A stretch of 64,000 bases of DNA, taken from positions 186,001 to 250,000 of the forward strand of contig NZ_QETB01000003.1 of the NCBI RefSeq assembly GCF_003123745.1, given 5' to 3'. The position numbers and the translations under genes were made by a program. The notes under the pieces were generated by a model, which was given only the letters and a program-made list of their open reading frames with translations, searched no databases and had not been told where the DNA came from. Origin of the DNA: Ancrocorticia populi. GTDB lineage: Bacteria; Actinomycetota; Actinomycetes; Actinomycetales; Actinomycetaceae. This document shows positions 56,045-63,985 of the stretch, one piece after another (position 1 is the stretch's first letter; each line of letters starts with the position of its first letter).

Positions 56045-56914
56045 TTGCCTGAATTACCCGAAGTTGAATCCGTGCGATTAGGCCTGCTGGACCATGTGCT
56101 TAGTAAGGAGATTGCGAAGGCTGAGACCTTCAGCGAACGCGTGACGAGGCGCTCTGCCCGTCCCCTGAACACATTGGCTGGCGGCACGCTCAAGGCAGTT
56201 GCTCGTCGTGGGAAGTTCCTCTGGTTTGATATCGCCGAACCCACCGGCAACCACTCCCCTCTAGTCGCCCATCTCGGAATGTCTGGCCAGTTTCGAGTGA
56301 ACTGTTCCGGCCTAGCGCACATCCACGCCAGTCTTGCCTTTACCGACGGTACGCGACTCGACTTCATCGATCAGAGGACATTCGGCTATCTGGCGCCTGA
56401 CGTCTACGTTCCAACTCTAGACAATGCGGCAGCCGGAGTAGGCACAGAGATGCCAATGATCCCCCACCTCGTCTCCCACATTGCGCGCGATCTCTTGGAT
56501 CCCCACCTAGATCCGGTGGCGTTGGCGGTCACAATCGTCTCGAAACACACCTCGATCAAGAAGGTTCTTCTCGATCAAGCGGTCATTTCTGGCATCGGCA
56601 ACATCTACGCGGACGAAGCTCTTTTCGATGCAGGCATTCACCCTCTGCTCCCAGCAAACTCTTTGAAGGGTCTTGAAGTCTCTCGCCTTTTCATGTCGGC
56701 AACCAACGTCCTTGAACGCTCCCTCGACGCCGGTGGAACATCCTTCGATTCGCTCTATGTGAGCGTCAATGGAGAATCCGGCTACTTCGAGCGGAGTCTG
56801 AACGCCTACGGGAGAACAGGCCTACCCTGCCGAACCTGCGGCCAACCGATCGAGCAAATCACCGTTGGCGGCCGTTCCACCCACTTCTGTCCCCACTGCC
56901 AGCGACGCCAGTAA
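56045..56914 (+). CDS. mutM: Formamidopyrimidine-DNA glycosylase
   Basis: 289 residues. Start must be TTG 56045, because Pro2 of the sequence (M)PELPEVE is the catalytic nucleophile; AGGAGG sits 9 nt upstream. Fpg features: Glu3, Lys in GKFLWFD, AVISGIGNIYADEALF helix-two-turn-helix and the C-terminal zinc finger CRTCGQ, FCPHCQ. Excises oxidised purines such as 8-oxoguanine and cuts the abasic site. Confidence 0.94.
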   Translation: MPELPEVESVRLGLLDHVLSKEIAKAETFSERVTRRSARPLNTLAGGTLKAVARRGKFLWFDIAEPTGNHSPLVAHLGMSGQFRVNCSGLAHIHASLAFTDGTRLDFIDQRTFGYLAPDVYVPTLDNAAAGVGTEMPMIPHLVSHIARDLLDPHLDPVALAVTIVSKHTSIKKVLLDQAVISGIGNIYADEALFDAGIHPLLPANSLKGLEVSRLFMSATNVLERSLDAGGTSFDSLYVSVNGESGYFERSLNAYGRTGLPCRTCGQPIEQITVGGRSTHFCPHCQRRQ

Positions 56915-56948
56915 TGCTTATGACGACGCGAGGTATTGTGTTCATCTT

Positions 56949-56961
56949 GTACACGTTGTAC
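56949..56961. promoter_or_regulatory. Operator-like palindrome before the YefM/RelE module
   Basis: GTACACGTTGTAC: perfect 5-bp arms around CGT, including TGTACA as in known YefM-YoeB operators. Nine bp upstream of the antitoxin start. Confidence 0.55.
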
Positions 56962-56969
56962 GGTGGGGC

Positions 56970-57218
56970 ATGACTTCCGTTACGCTATCCCAATTCCGTA
57001 ATCGGCAGAGCGACTTTATCGCTGCCGCTCAGCGCGAGCCCGTCGAGATTACCTCTCGTGGAGTTGGTCGCCGCGCTGTCGTGGTTTCTCCTGACTTCTT
57101 CGATCGCGCGGTTCAGGCTTTGGAAGATCAGAGCGATATCCGCGCCGCTGCCGCAGCTCGCCAGGAGAGTGAACCTCCGATATCGCACGACGAGCTTATG
57201 GCAGAACTGGGCCTTTGA
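56970..57218 (+). CDS. Phd/YefM-family antitoxin
   Basis: 82 residues from ATG 56970. YefM-like fold: MTSVTLSQFRNRQSDFIAAA, EPVEITSRGVGRRAVVVSPDFF, C-terminal acidic toxin-binding segment ISHDELMAELGL. It neutralises the RelE-like toxin encoded 19 bp downstream and probably binds the adjacent TGTACA palindrome. Confidence 0.88.
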   Translation: MTSVTLSQFRNRQSDFIAAAQREPVEITSRGVGRRAVVVSPDFFDRAVQALEDQSDIRAAAAARQESEPPISHDELMAELGL

Positions 57219-57237
57219 GTAGCGTTCTTCTCTCCGC

Positions 57238-57495
57238 ATGAAATTTCGTATCTCTTACAGTCGAGCTGCAGCCAAGGCGTTCCGCGGCATCCACCCGAAA
57301 GATGCGAAGCGAATCAAGGAAGCCATTGAAGCGCTGTCGCGAGATCCTCGTCCGGAAAGAGCCATTCAGCTCGCCGGTGGCGAGGGCGAAATGCGTATCC
57401 GCGTCGGCAATTATCGAATCGTCTACGACATTGATGATGGCGCATTGGTTATCCTCGTACTCCGTGTTGCGCACCGCCAAGAGGTTTATCGTTAA
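57238..57495 (+). CDS. RelE/ParE-family toxin
   Basis: 85 residues. RelE signature: MKFRISYSRAAAKAFRGI at the start, then AMRIRVGNYRIVYDI-like strand (EMRIRVGNYRIVYDIDD) and HRQEVYR at the end. Family toxins cut mRNA on the ribosome. Forms a type-II pair with the YefM antitoxin gene upstream. Confidence 0.9.
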   Translation: MKFRISYSRAAAKAFRGIHPKDAKRIKEAIEALSRDPRPERAIQLAGGEGEMRIRVGNYRIVYDIDDGALVILVLRVAHRQEVYR

Positions 57496-57587
57496 GCGGT
57501 TGAACCGGCCCTTGGCATGCTAATCACTCGGAATATCTCCTGAATCTCCCGCGTTGAGCTCGTAGCTCATCCAACTCAGGAGGAACT

Positions 57588-58271
57588 TTGCCCCAGCTTT
57601 CCGCGCCCTCGGCAGTAATGCCCTCGATCAACAATCAGGCAGAACGATTAATTACCTTAGGTCTCCCGGCAGCCATTACTGATGAGACGCTGCGCCGTGC
57701 AGCGGCACGGCTCGCAACGTCAGCGCCCGAGGGATCACTGCTTGTGCTCCACGAACGTGTCGCGCCGGCTTCTGACCTTGCTCCCCTCATGAGTTTGCCG
57801 GCCCCTGGCCGAGCGGGCAAGGCAGGAGAACGTCGGCACGGATTCGTTGTTACTGACATGACCGATGTTGATCTCTTTGGCCCGACCCCCGACGCTGAAC
57901 TGCCGAATGCGGACGTTTACGTGGTTACCGGTCTGCAGCGAGGAGACGACATGCAGAACTGGTCACCCGAAGAAGCAGAGCCAACACTGCGCAACGCTGA
58001 GCGAACCCCACTCACACTCACAGAAGGTATCCATTGGGCACTCCAGTTGCCCGGCATCATCGAGCCAGGAGCTTGCTTCATGACAATTGGTTCTCGGCTG
58101 GTCAAGCCCAACGGCAAGTATGACACTCGCACGCCTGCCCTTTGGATCTCAGGCGGCACTGGCCGTGATGGCGCCGAAAACAAGGGGGCGCCTAAGGTCG
58201 GTTGGTGCTGGTGGCGTAACCGGCACACTTGGCTCGGGATCGCCTCGGCCAAAGCGCGAGTCACTCATTAG
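57588..58271 (+). CDS. DUF5701-family protein
   Basis: 227 residues; TTG 57588 with AGGAGG 5 nt upstream, the only well-placed start. Family segments: FVVTDMTDVDLFGPTPD, VTGLQRGDDMQNWSPEEA, RTPLTLTEGIHWALQ, MTIGSRLVKPNGKYD and a C-terminal GAPKVGWCWWRNRHTWLG. Conserved in actinobacteria without known function. Confidence 0.78.
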   Translation: MPQLSAPSAVMPSINNQAERLITLGLPAAITDETLRRAAARLATSAPEGSLLVLHERVAPASDLAPLMSLPAPGRAGKAGERRHGFVVTDMTDVDLFGPTPDAELPNADVYVVTGLQRGDDMQNWSPEEAEPTLRNAERTPLTLTEGIHWALQLPGIIEPGACFMTIGSRLVKPNGKYDTRTPALWISGGTGRDGAENKGAPKVGWCWWRNRHTWLGIASAKARVTH

Positions 58272-58353
58272 ACGCATTAAAGAAGATCGTCGTCGGCACT
58301 AACGCTATCCGGTTCTATTCACCATGCCAACAGAAATGACGATCCGGCGATTA

Positions 58354-58719
58354 CTAGAGCGCAATGCAGTAGCTTCGTAACTCTGCGATTCCTGCCGTCT
58401 TTGACGTGCTTGCGAAGCGAAAGGCGTGGCTGAAGCAGACGCGCTTACCCGCGGCTTCAAGGTATCCGTCACAGGAAGCGAGGCGGCCGTGAGTGATGAT
58501 CGAGATGAGTTCAACACGTTCAGGTTTGAACGCCGGGAAAGTACTTACTCCGGCATCCGGACCCCTGTAGGTACCATCGCCCACGAGAGTCCACTCAGTA
58601 TCGGCTAGGAGCCAAGACGATACAGCTGCTTCATCTCCCATAGCCCAGTTCACGGCGAAGTTACCAACAATGCCGATTCGTGGAGCGTTACCGCAATCGG
58701 AGGGCAATACGATTTCCAT
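58354..58719 (-). CDS. NTF2/SnoaL-like protein
   Basis: 121 residues from ATG 58719, AGAAGG 5 nt upstream (a TTG-start longer form is less likely). MEIVLPSDCGNAPRIGIVGN, AVNWAMGDEAAVSSWLLADTEW and a beta-rich remainder match the nuclear transport factor 2-like superfamily (SnoaL). Function unknown. Companion of the similar gene upstream. Confidence 0.65.
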   Translation of the reverse strand: MEIVLPSDCGNAPRIGIVGNFAVNWAMGDEAAVSSWLLADTEWTLVGDGTYRGPDAGVSTFPAFKPERVELISIITHGRLASCDGYLEAAGKRVCFSHAFRFASTSKTAGIAELRSYCIAL

Positions 58720-58814
58720 TGGGCCTTCTTTCAGCTTAATCACTTCGAAAGTCAGGTCAGGGTTACGCTGCTGCGGCTGGGGCCACCCCAACCAGGCGGA
58801 TCAGGTGGCAACGC

Positions 58815-59189
58815 TCAGTGGGTAATTGTAGTCTGTTGATAAAGAGCCAGTCTTAGCTCGCCTCCCACGCGACGATAGACGCTCGACATGAGCGCCACGA
58901 ACGGCTCTGCAAGACCGGCCCGCGATGCCTCTGCTTGATACACGAGAGCAGCAGAGTTCTCTTCGATCGGGATCAACCGGGCATTGCTGATCTCGTACGA
59001 GTCCCAGCCGGGAACACCGTCCATCGAACTGGCAACATCGTCACGTGTCATCACCATCCCATTGGCCAGAACAAAGACTGCGTCAGGCAGCATGAGACGC
59101 CCGTAGAAGGTGCCGCCGGTTGATTCACAAAGAGAGTCCCAGCCAGCGTGCTCAACCGCGACCGCTTCGTCTAGCGTGATGTCATCCAT
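58815..59189 (-). CDS. NTF2-like (DUF4440-type) protein
   Basis: 124 residues with an alpha+beta cone-fold pattern: helix EAVAVEHAGWDSL, FYGRLMLPDAVFVLANGMVMTRDDV and C-terminal strands SSVYRRVGGELRLALYQQT. SnoaL-like, substrate unknown. Lies between the dmsA end and the other NTF2-like gene. Confidence 0.7.
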   Translation of the reverse strand: MDDITLDEAVAVEHAGWDSLCESTGGTFYGRLMLPDAVFVLANGMVMTRDDVASSMDGVPGWDSYEISNARLIPIEENSAALVYQAEASRAGLAEPFVALMSSVYRRVGGELRLALYQQTTITH

Positions 59190-59218
59190 AGATTAGAGCG
59201 TACCAAGCGTGAACGTAC

Positions 59219-59350
59219 CTATGCCTTTTTGACCTGTACCAGATTGGTGTGCTGCGGATTTCCTTTGGCATACGCCGTTGGATGAAGCGTGGTGAGCGTG
59301 TTGATGTTGCCACCAACATCAACACCGTCGTCGTTCTTATACCAAGCGCC
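59219..59350 (-). other. Untranslated C-terminal remnant of dmsA beyond the TAG stop
   Basis: The frame continues in phase for 43 further codons to a second TAG (59219-59221). It encodes GAWYKNDDGVDVGGN and a final GNPQHTNLVQVKKA, which match the usual DmsA C-terminus (E. coli ends with a GNPSHTNLVQIEKV-like sequence). So the stop at 59351-59353 is premature. Confidence 0.88.
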
Positions 59351-61684
59351 CTAAGGAAGCGACACCACGCCCGGCATGATCCGAGTTGTCACGTTAGCAG
59401 GGACGCGAACCCGCCCACGATCGTTATAGACCTCCACGAGATCATCGGCGCTGATTCCACGTTCCTCGGCGTCCATCGGATTAACGAAGAGCCGCTGATG
59501 ATGGGCGCTTGTCAGCCACTCAAGGTTTGCGAATGTTGAATGGACGCGTCCCTTAAAGTAATGGCCGATGCACTGCAGAGGATGCTTCTCATTGCTTCTA
59601 GCTTCGATAGTGCTCTCGAACGTGTCCACGTACTCAGGCAGAGCAGTAATCACATCTCCCTTCTGGGGATCCTCGAACGTCCACGTTTTGGCCATGTCCC
59701 ACAGCTCCGAGCTAAAGATCTCGATCTTCCCAGACGGCGTGGCGAGCGGATTGGCCTCCGGATCCTCCCGGAATTTCCGCATCGGCACTACGTGGTTTTC
59801 GGGAGTGTGGTAGCGATAGATTCCCATTTCACTCAGCTCATCCCACGTTGGCAGCTCCGGATGCTCCTTCACGTTCTCTTCTGCCATCCACTGGACCCAG
59901 TCTTTTCGGGTGCGGCCTTCCGTGTACTCGTCCTCAACGCCCAGCCGCTTCGCCAACTCCACAGCCATCTCATAGGAATCCATAGTGTCATGAAGCGGCT
60001 CGATAGCCTGTTCGTGGTACATGTAGTAGGCCAAATCGCCGCCCGTCTCGTTATGCCCGATGTCCCAGCGCTCCGGACCAAGGGTGTCAGGCAGCACCAG
60101 ATCGGCGTATTGAGCAGAGGGCGTCATCATATTCTCAACCACCACAACGAACTCACACAGCGACTGATCCTTCATGATCTCAAGGGTGCGGTTGATATCG
60201 GAGTGCTGCCCGGCGAACTTACTGCCGCCGTACTGAAGCTGGAACTTCATGCCCACGGGTAGCTTGTCTACGCCGCGGATGCCGTCCGTAGTTGCCGTCA
60301 TTTCGGCCCCACGGGTAACTGCATCCGTCCACATGAACAGTGGGATTGAAGCTTCGATGGGACTCTCACCGCTCGGGAAGGACATCGTGAGCGGACCGTA
60401 GGAGCCCTCACGCCCTCCGGTCCCGCCTCCATTGATACCAACGTTTCCGGTAAGAGCTGCCAGCGCGCATATGGCCCGGGCCTGATTCTCGCCGTTCATA
60501 TGGCGCTGTGGGCCCCACCCCTGCATGATGGCACACGGCTTGGCGTTCCCGATCTCCCGTGCGAGCGCAATGATCTTGTCTGCAGGTATGCCGGTGATCT
60601 CCGCGGCCCAGGCTGGAGTCTTCTCGATCCCATCCGTACCTTTACCCGTAATGTAGCTACGGTATGAGTTTCCAGATGGGATACCTTCCGGCATATGGTC
60701 CTCATCGAAGCCCTGGCAGTACTTATCGAGGAACTCCTGATCCTGCAAGTCCTCACTGATTAGGACATGAGCCAGAGCGGAGGCCAGCGCGGTATCCGTA
60801 CCCGGCTTAATCGGAACCCACTCGTCTGCCAGCACCACGGCTGACTCCGAGTACATCGGATCGATGAGGATGGTGCGCACGCCCTCGCGCTGAAGGAACT
60901 GCGAGGTATAGAGGATGCCGCCGCCGGACATCCGGGTTTCTTGCGGGTTGTTCCCAAACATCACAACCAGTTGCGAGTTATCTACACTGTCCTCAAACGA
61001 GTTGGACGGGACCGTATCGCCGCCTTCTTCGAGCTCGCCAAATGTGAACTGCGTTGCCGCGGTGATCTGCGCGGTGGAGTAGGTGCCATAGCGCTGAAGC
61101 GAACCGCCCAGCAGGTTGAATAGCCTTTGGAAAGGATTGGCCGCGCCAATCGCGGCACCGTTCACGCCGGAACCATGTTGATTGTAGATGGCCTCATTGC
61201 CGTAGTTATCAATCGTGTACTGAATCTTTTCGGCCACGAGGTCCAGCGCGTCCGGCCACGAGATCTCTTCCCACTCGCCCGCGCCGCGCTCAGTTCCCTC
61301 TTTCCGGATCATCGGCTTCTTCACGCGATCCGGGCTGTACACCCGATTCCGGACGGAACGGCCACGCACACACGCCCGCAGCTGTCGGTTCTCCACCGAG
61401 TCATCCCCGGTGCTATCCGGCAGGCATCGAACAATGGTGCCGTCCTTGATCTGGAGTCTTAATGGGCAGCGCGATCCACAGTTGACGAAGCACACGTTCC
61501 AGACCGTCTTATCCACCCCAGCCATGCCGTCTGCTTTGGCCGCAGAAGCGGAAGGCATCCCAAGGTTGGCGGTGTTGGCCACGAGAGCCGCCGTTCCAGC
61601 ACCAACCCCAGACCACTTGAGGAAGGACCTGCGAGTGGGCCGAGTCCTCTTTGTATCTTGTTGAGACTCAATAACTTCAGCCAC
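59351..61684 (-). CDS. dmsA: Dimethyl sulfoxide reductase catalytic subunit (Tat-exported molybdoenzyme), C-terminally truncated by TAG
   Basis: 777 residues as encoded, about 821 if the TAG is ignored (E. coli DmsA 814). Tat signal RRSFLKW at 18-24. 4Fe-4S cysteines C65, C69, C73 and C105. Molybdopterin-binding domains throughout (NQHGSGVNGA, LIDPMYSESAVV, IMQGWGPQRHMNG). Reduces DMSO or other S/N-oxides anaerobically outside the membrane. The usual neighbours dmsB, dmsC and dmsD are absent. The TAG at 59351 replaces the conserved Gln of SLPQGAW. Loss of the last 44 residues may inactivate it. Confidence 0.87.
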   Translation of the reverse strand: MAEVIESQQDTKRTRPTRRSFLKWSGVGAGTAALVANTANLGMPSASAAKADGMAGVDKTVWNVCFVNCGSRCPLRLQIKDGTIVRCLPDSTGDDSVENRQLRACVRGRSVRNRVYSPDRVKKPMIRKEGTERGAGEWEEISWPDALDLVAEKIQYTIDNYGNEAIYNQHGSGVNGAAIGAANPFQRLFNLLGGSLQRYGTYSTAQITAATQFTFGELEEGGDTVPSNSFEDSVDNSQLVVMFGNNPQETRMSGGGILYTSQFLQREGVRTILIDPMYSESAVVLADEWVPIKPGTDTALASALAHVLISEDLQDQEFLDKYCQGFDEDHMPEGIPSGNSYRSYITGKGTDGIEKTPAWAAEITGIPADKIIALAREIGNAKPCAIMQGWGPQRHMNGENQARAICALAALTGNVGINGGGTGGREGSYGPLTMSFPSGESPIEASIPLFMWTDAVTRGAEMTATTDGIRGVDKLPVGMKFQLQYGGSKFAGQHSDINRTLEIMKDQSLCEFVVVVENMMTPSAQYADLVLPDTLGPERWDIGHNETGGDLAYYMYHEQAIEPLHDTMDSYEMAVELAKRLGVEDEYTEGRTRKDWVQWMAEENVKEHPELPTWDELSEMGIYRYHTPENHVVPMRKFREDPEANPLATPSGKIEIFSSELWDMAKTWTFEDPQKGDVITALPEYVDTFESTIEARSNEKHPLQCIGHYFKGRVHSTFANLEWLTSAHHQRLFVNPMDAEERGISADDLVEVYNDRGRVRVPANVTTRIMPGVVSLP

Positions 61685-61763
61685 GTCGCGCTCCTTTGAA
61701 CAGTTGCCCTATCTCCGATTTGCTTCAGCGTCCTAGGACACTTCCAAGCACCCTAGCCCCAGT

Positions 61764-61777
61764 ACGACACGTGTCGT
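61764..61777. promoter_or_regulatory. Perfect 14-bp palindrome upstream of dmsA
   Basis: ACGACACGTGTCGT, 80 bp before the dmsA start. Probably an operator; its regulator is unknown. Confidence 0.5.
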
Positions 61778-61898
61778 TTATGCCTTCGGTCCCTTACTTC
61801 GATGCGGGTGCTCTGCTGTCTCCGCCCGCTGGCCGAAAGGTCCTTTACGCGCAGTTTCTCGTATATAAATAGGCCACGGCGCGTGGACTTTTTGAAGG

Positions 61899-61917
61899 GT
61901 TTTTAACGACGACGAAC
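61899..61917 (+). repeat. Dispersed motif copy, intergenic
   Basis: GGGTTTTTAACGACGACGAA: one of the cleanest copies. Confidence 0.6.
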
Positions 61918-62095
61918 TACTCGCTCGCCCTTCAACGAAACTCCGAGGTAATCCAACCCCGCGGCGACCGCCTCGCATATCGAAACCTGAACTCAGGTTC
62001 AAGCATCCCTTCCAGACGCGCCTATCCCCGCGATACTCCAGCAATGGATACCGGCCAAATCTGAACAAGTCCGCCCGGAAACTCATCTTGACCCT

Positions 62096-62587
62096 ATGAT
62101 TCAGATTTTGACTATTCCACCCAACAGTTATCAGGGACAGACAGCGTCCCAAGGATTCCCACAGCAGCAGACACCGTATCAGCCGGCTGATTTCCATCCA
62201 GCTCCGGCTCAACCAACGTACCCCCAAGCTCCCCAATATTCTGTCACCACCGCACCTTTTCAGATTGGTTTTCGCTTCACCGGCGGCGCAGCGTCATGGC
62301 TCGGCGTGCAAATCCTCGGAGTCCTGATCACCGTATGCACTCTCGGCATCTGCTACCCGTGGGCAATCGTTATGACCTATCGTTGGCAGGCCGAAAACAC
62401 GTACATCAACGGTTATCAGATGCAATTCACAGGCGACGCATGGAGCCTGTTTGGCAACTGGGTCAAATGGCTCTTGTTGTGCATTGTCACGCTGGGAATC
62501 TATTCATTCTGGGTTTACCCCCGCATGACCAAGTGGATCGTAGAGCATCATCAAGTGAACCCCGCTGGGATCTACCTCCCCATGTAA
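62096..62587 (+). CDS. DUF898-like membrane protein
   Basis: 163 residues: an N-terminal Gln/Pro-rich hydrophilic region (about 1-58), FQIGFRFTGGAASWLGVQ, then two membrane helices (69-92, about 120-137) with MQFTGDAWSLFGNWVKWLLL and TLGIYSFW, as in the DUF898/YjgN repeats. Function unknown. No strong Shine-Dalgarno. Confidence 0.7.
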   Translation: MIQILTIPPNSYQGQTASQGFPQQQTPYQPADFHPAPAQPTYPQAPQYSVTTAPFQIGFRFTGGAASWLGVQILGVLITVCTLGICYPWAIVMTYRWQAENTYINGYQMQFTGDAWSLFGNWVKWLLLCIVTLGIYSFWVYPRMTKWIVEHHQVNPAGIYLPM

Positions 62588-63058
62588 AGGGACAGGTTTT
62601 TGCAGTGCCACATTGGTAAGGATTAGAAATTGGGACGAGCAATTGCTAACTGGCTGGAGCGGCGTACGCCTGAAAAGCTCGGGCGGAATCTTGGCCATAA
62701 CCTAGCGGTTTGACAGCGCGCAGCCAACACCCCTGGGGACCCCGACGTTACCCCCTCCAGCACTGGGTACATATCGCGGTACGGCTCGCAGACGTGCGCC
62801 CCGCCCGGGATGACCCCGGATGGAAACAGGTCATCCCAAAGTGCCGTCTTGTGCCGGATAGGCACGCTTCGAGTCATGTATCCGTTGAACAGCGATTCCA
62901 TGATCGAATCGTTCCGTCACTGGGTTTCGCGAGCGCTACGGCTACGTACCGCCTAAGTGGCGGGTTGGCAGGTTTTTAAAGACGACGAACCGACCTGCCC
63001 CTCGTTCATTTACCATTCGAAATAACGTCGAGCGTGTTCATCTCTGGGGAACTTGCCT
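62588..63058. other. Intergenic region with a motif copy, no convincing gene
   Basis: About 470 bp. Contains a 27-codon frame beginning TTG at about 62633 and minus-strand frames that match nothing I recognise. The motif copy at 62969-62990 lies within GGCAGGT/ACCTGCC inverted flanks. Confidence 0.4.
62965..62999. repeat. Dispersed motif copy within a 7-bp inverted repeat
   Basis: GGCAGGTTTTTAAAGACGAC followed by GAACCGACCTGCC: the motif core is enclosed by perfect 7-bp complementary arms, so it can form a hairpin. Confidence 0.55.
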
Positions 63059-63985
63059 CTAGAGGCGGGGATTGTGTATCCCATTCGCATAATCAGATGA
63101 CTCGTAGAGCTTCTTAAGGAGATACGCGCTGTATTCCTTTTTCCCTTCGATCTGATCAACCCAAGCTGCGAGCAAGAGAAGCAACGCCGCGGGACTCTTA
63201 GGATCCGTGTAGCGGCGTTTCTCCCTTATAACCCATTCAGGTAAAGCAACACTGCGGTTTAGACATCTGTTCCACAGTCTTCCGTGATGGGCGACAATGT
63301 TCCTGAGGAACGAGATGTTTCCGACCGCCATCTCAAGTTGTTTCCGGGACTCGAATTTGAACGACTTGGCAACGAGTGATATTTGACGGTGGTTCACCCA
63401 CGTACTTACCAATTTCGAAAGATCCCCAAGAGTGAGTTCCTCAATAATCACCCATATCGGCACAGGATTACCGGCGTCGCGATAATGGTCAAGTGGAAGA
63501 GTTCTTCTGCTCGCTAATACTTCATTCATGGACACCAACACATCATTGCGGTTATTGCGTTGGCGCTCGCGTATAACTTGCCACTTATCAATATCTTGGC
63601 CATGCTCTGGGGAGGCGTCCTCAATTGGTAGGTAACTCACGGGATTCAGGTAAGCGTTCTGTGGATTCAGGCTCTGGCCAAGTATGTGGGCAATCCTCTG
63701 CCGAAGCGCAAGCTCAACAATTTCAACGCCTTCAAATGCGATCCTACGTATTAGAGCATCAGCCTCGTATACTTCAATAATTTGACCTAGCGAAACACCT
63801 TCTCTGAACCGTTCCGCTTGCGTGAAGTTATCCAAGAAAAGTCGGGAGTAGCCAGTTAACCGGTAATAGTTTTGATTCAGTAAGAACGCGCGAAGGTCAT
63901 TTGCCTCGTGGCTATCAAGTGTCAAACCTCGATCCCGAAAACGCTGGATCTGTTGATCAATGGAACACCACGGTTTTTCCGACAT
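63059..63985 (-). CDS. Abi_2 (AbiD/AbiF-like) abortive-infection family protein
   Basis: 308 residues. Abi_2 marks: a start with the DQQIQRFRDRGL segment, NQNYYRLTGYSRLF, IWVIIEELTLGDLSKL, and the HEPN-type R-x4-H in FLRNIVAHHGRLWNR (R228-H233), the expected RNase centre. Family members protect lactococci from phage. Codon use is AT-richer than that of surrounding genes, suggesting recent acquisition. No Shine-Dalgarno before the ATG; the rest lies beyond the window. Confidence 0.85.
   Translation of the reverse strand: MSEKPWCSIDQQIQRFRDRGLTLDSHEANDLRAFLLNQNYYRLTGYSRLFLDNFTQAERFREGVSLGQIIEVYEADALIRRIAFEGVEIVELALRQRIAHILGQSLNPQNAYLNPVSYLPIEDASPEHGQDIDKWQVIRERQRNNRNDVLVSMNEVLASRRTLPLDHYRDAGNPVPIWVIIEELTLGDLSKLVSTWVNHRQISLVAKSFKFESRKQLEMAVGNISFLRNIVAHHGRLWNRCLNRSVALPEWVIREKRRYTDPKSPAALLLLLAAWVDQIEGKKEYSAYLLKKLYESSDYANGIHNPRL

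Larger units (their letters stand above)
61685..62095. other. Intergenic region upstream of dmsA and DUF898 gene
   Basis: About 410 bp. Holds the 14-bp palindrome (61764-61777), a motif copy (61899-61917), and an AT-rich stretch near 61862 (TATATAAATAG), which could be the promoter of either gene. Confidence 0.45.

Noticed and set aside
55807-56052. 81-residue frame between ogt and mutM
   Set aside because: Its ATG touches the GGAGG so spacing is wrong, and it spans the inverted repeat; more likely leader RNA.
62623-62901. 92-residue minus-strand frame after the DUF898 gene
   Set aside because: No start signal or family match; could be a fragment but nothing supports it.
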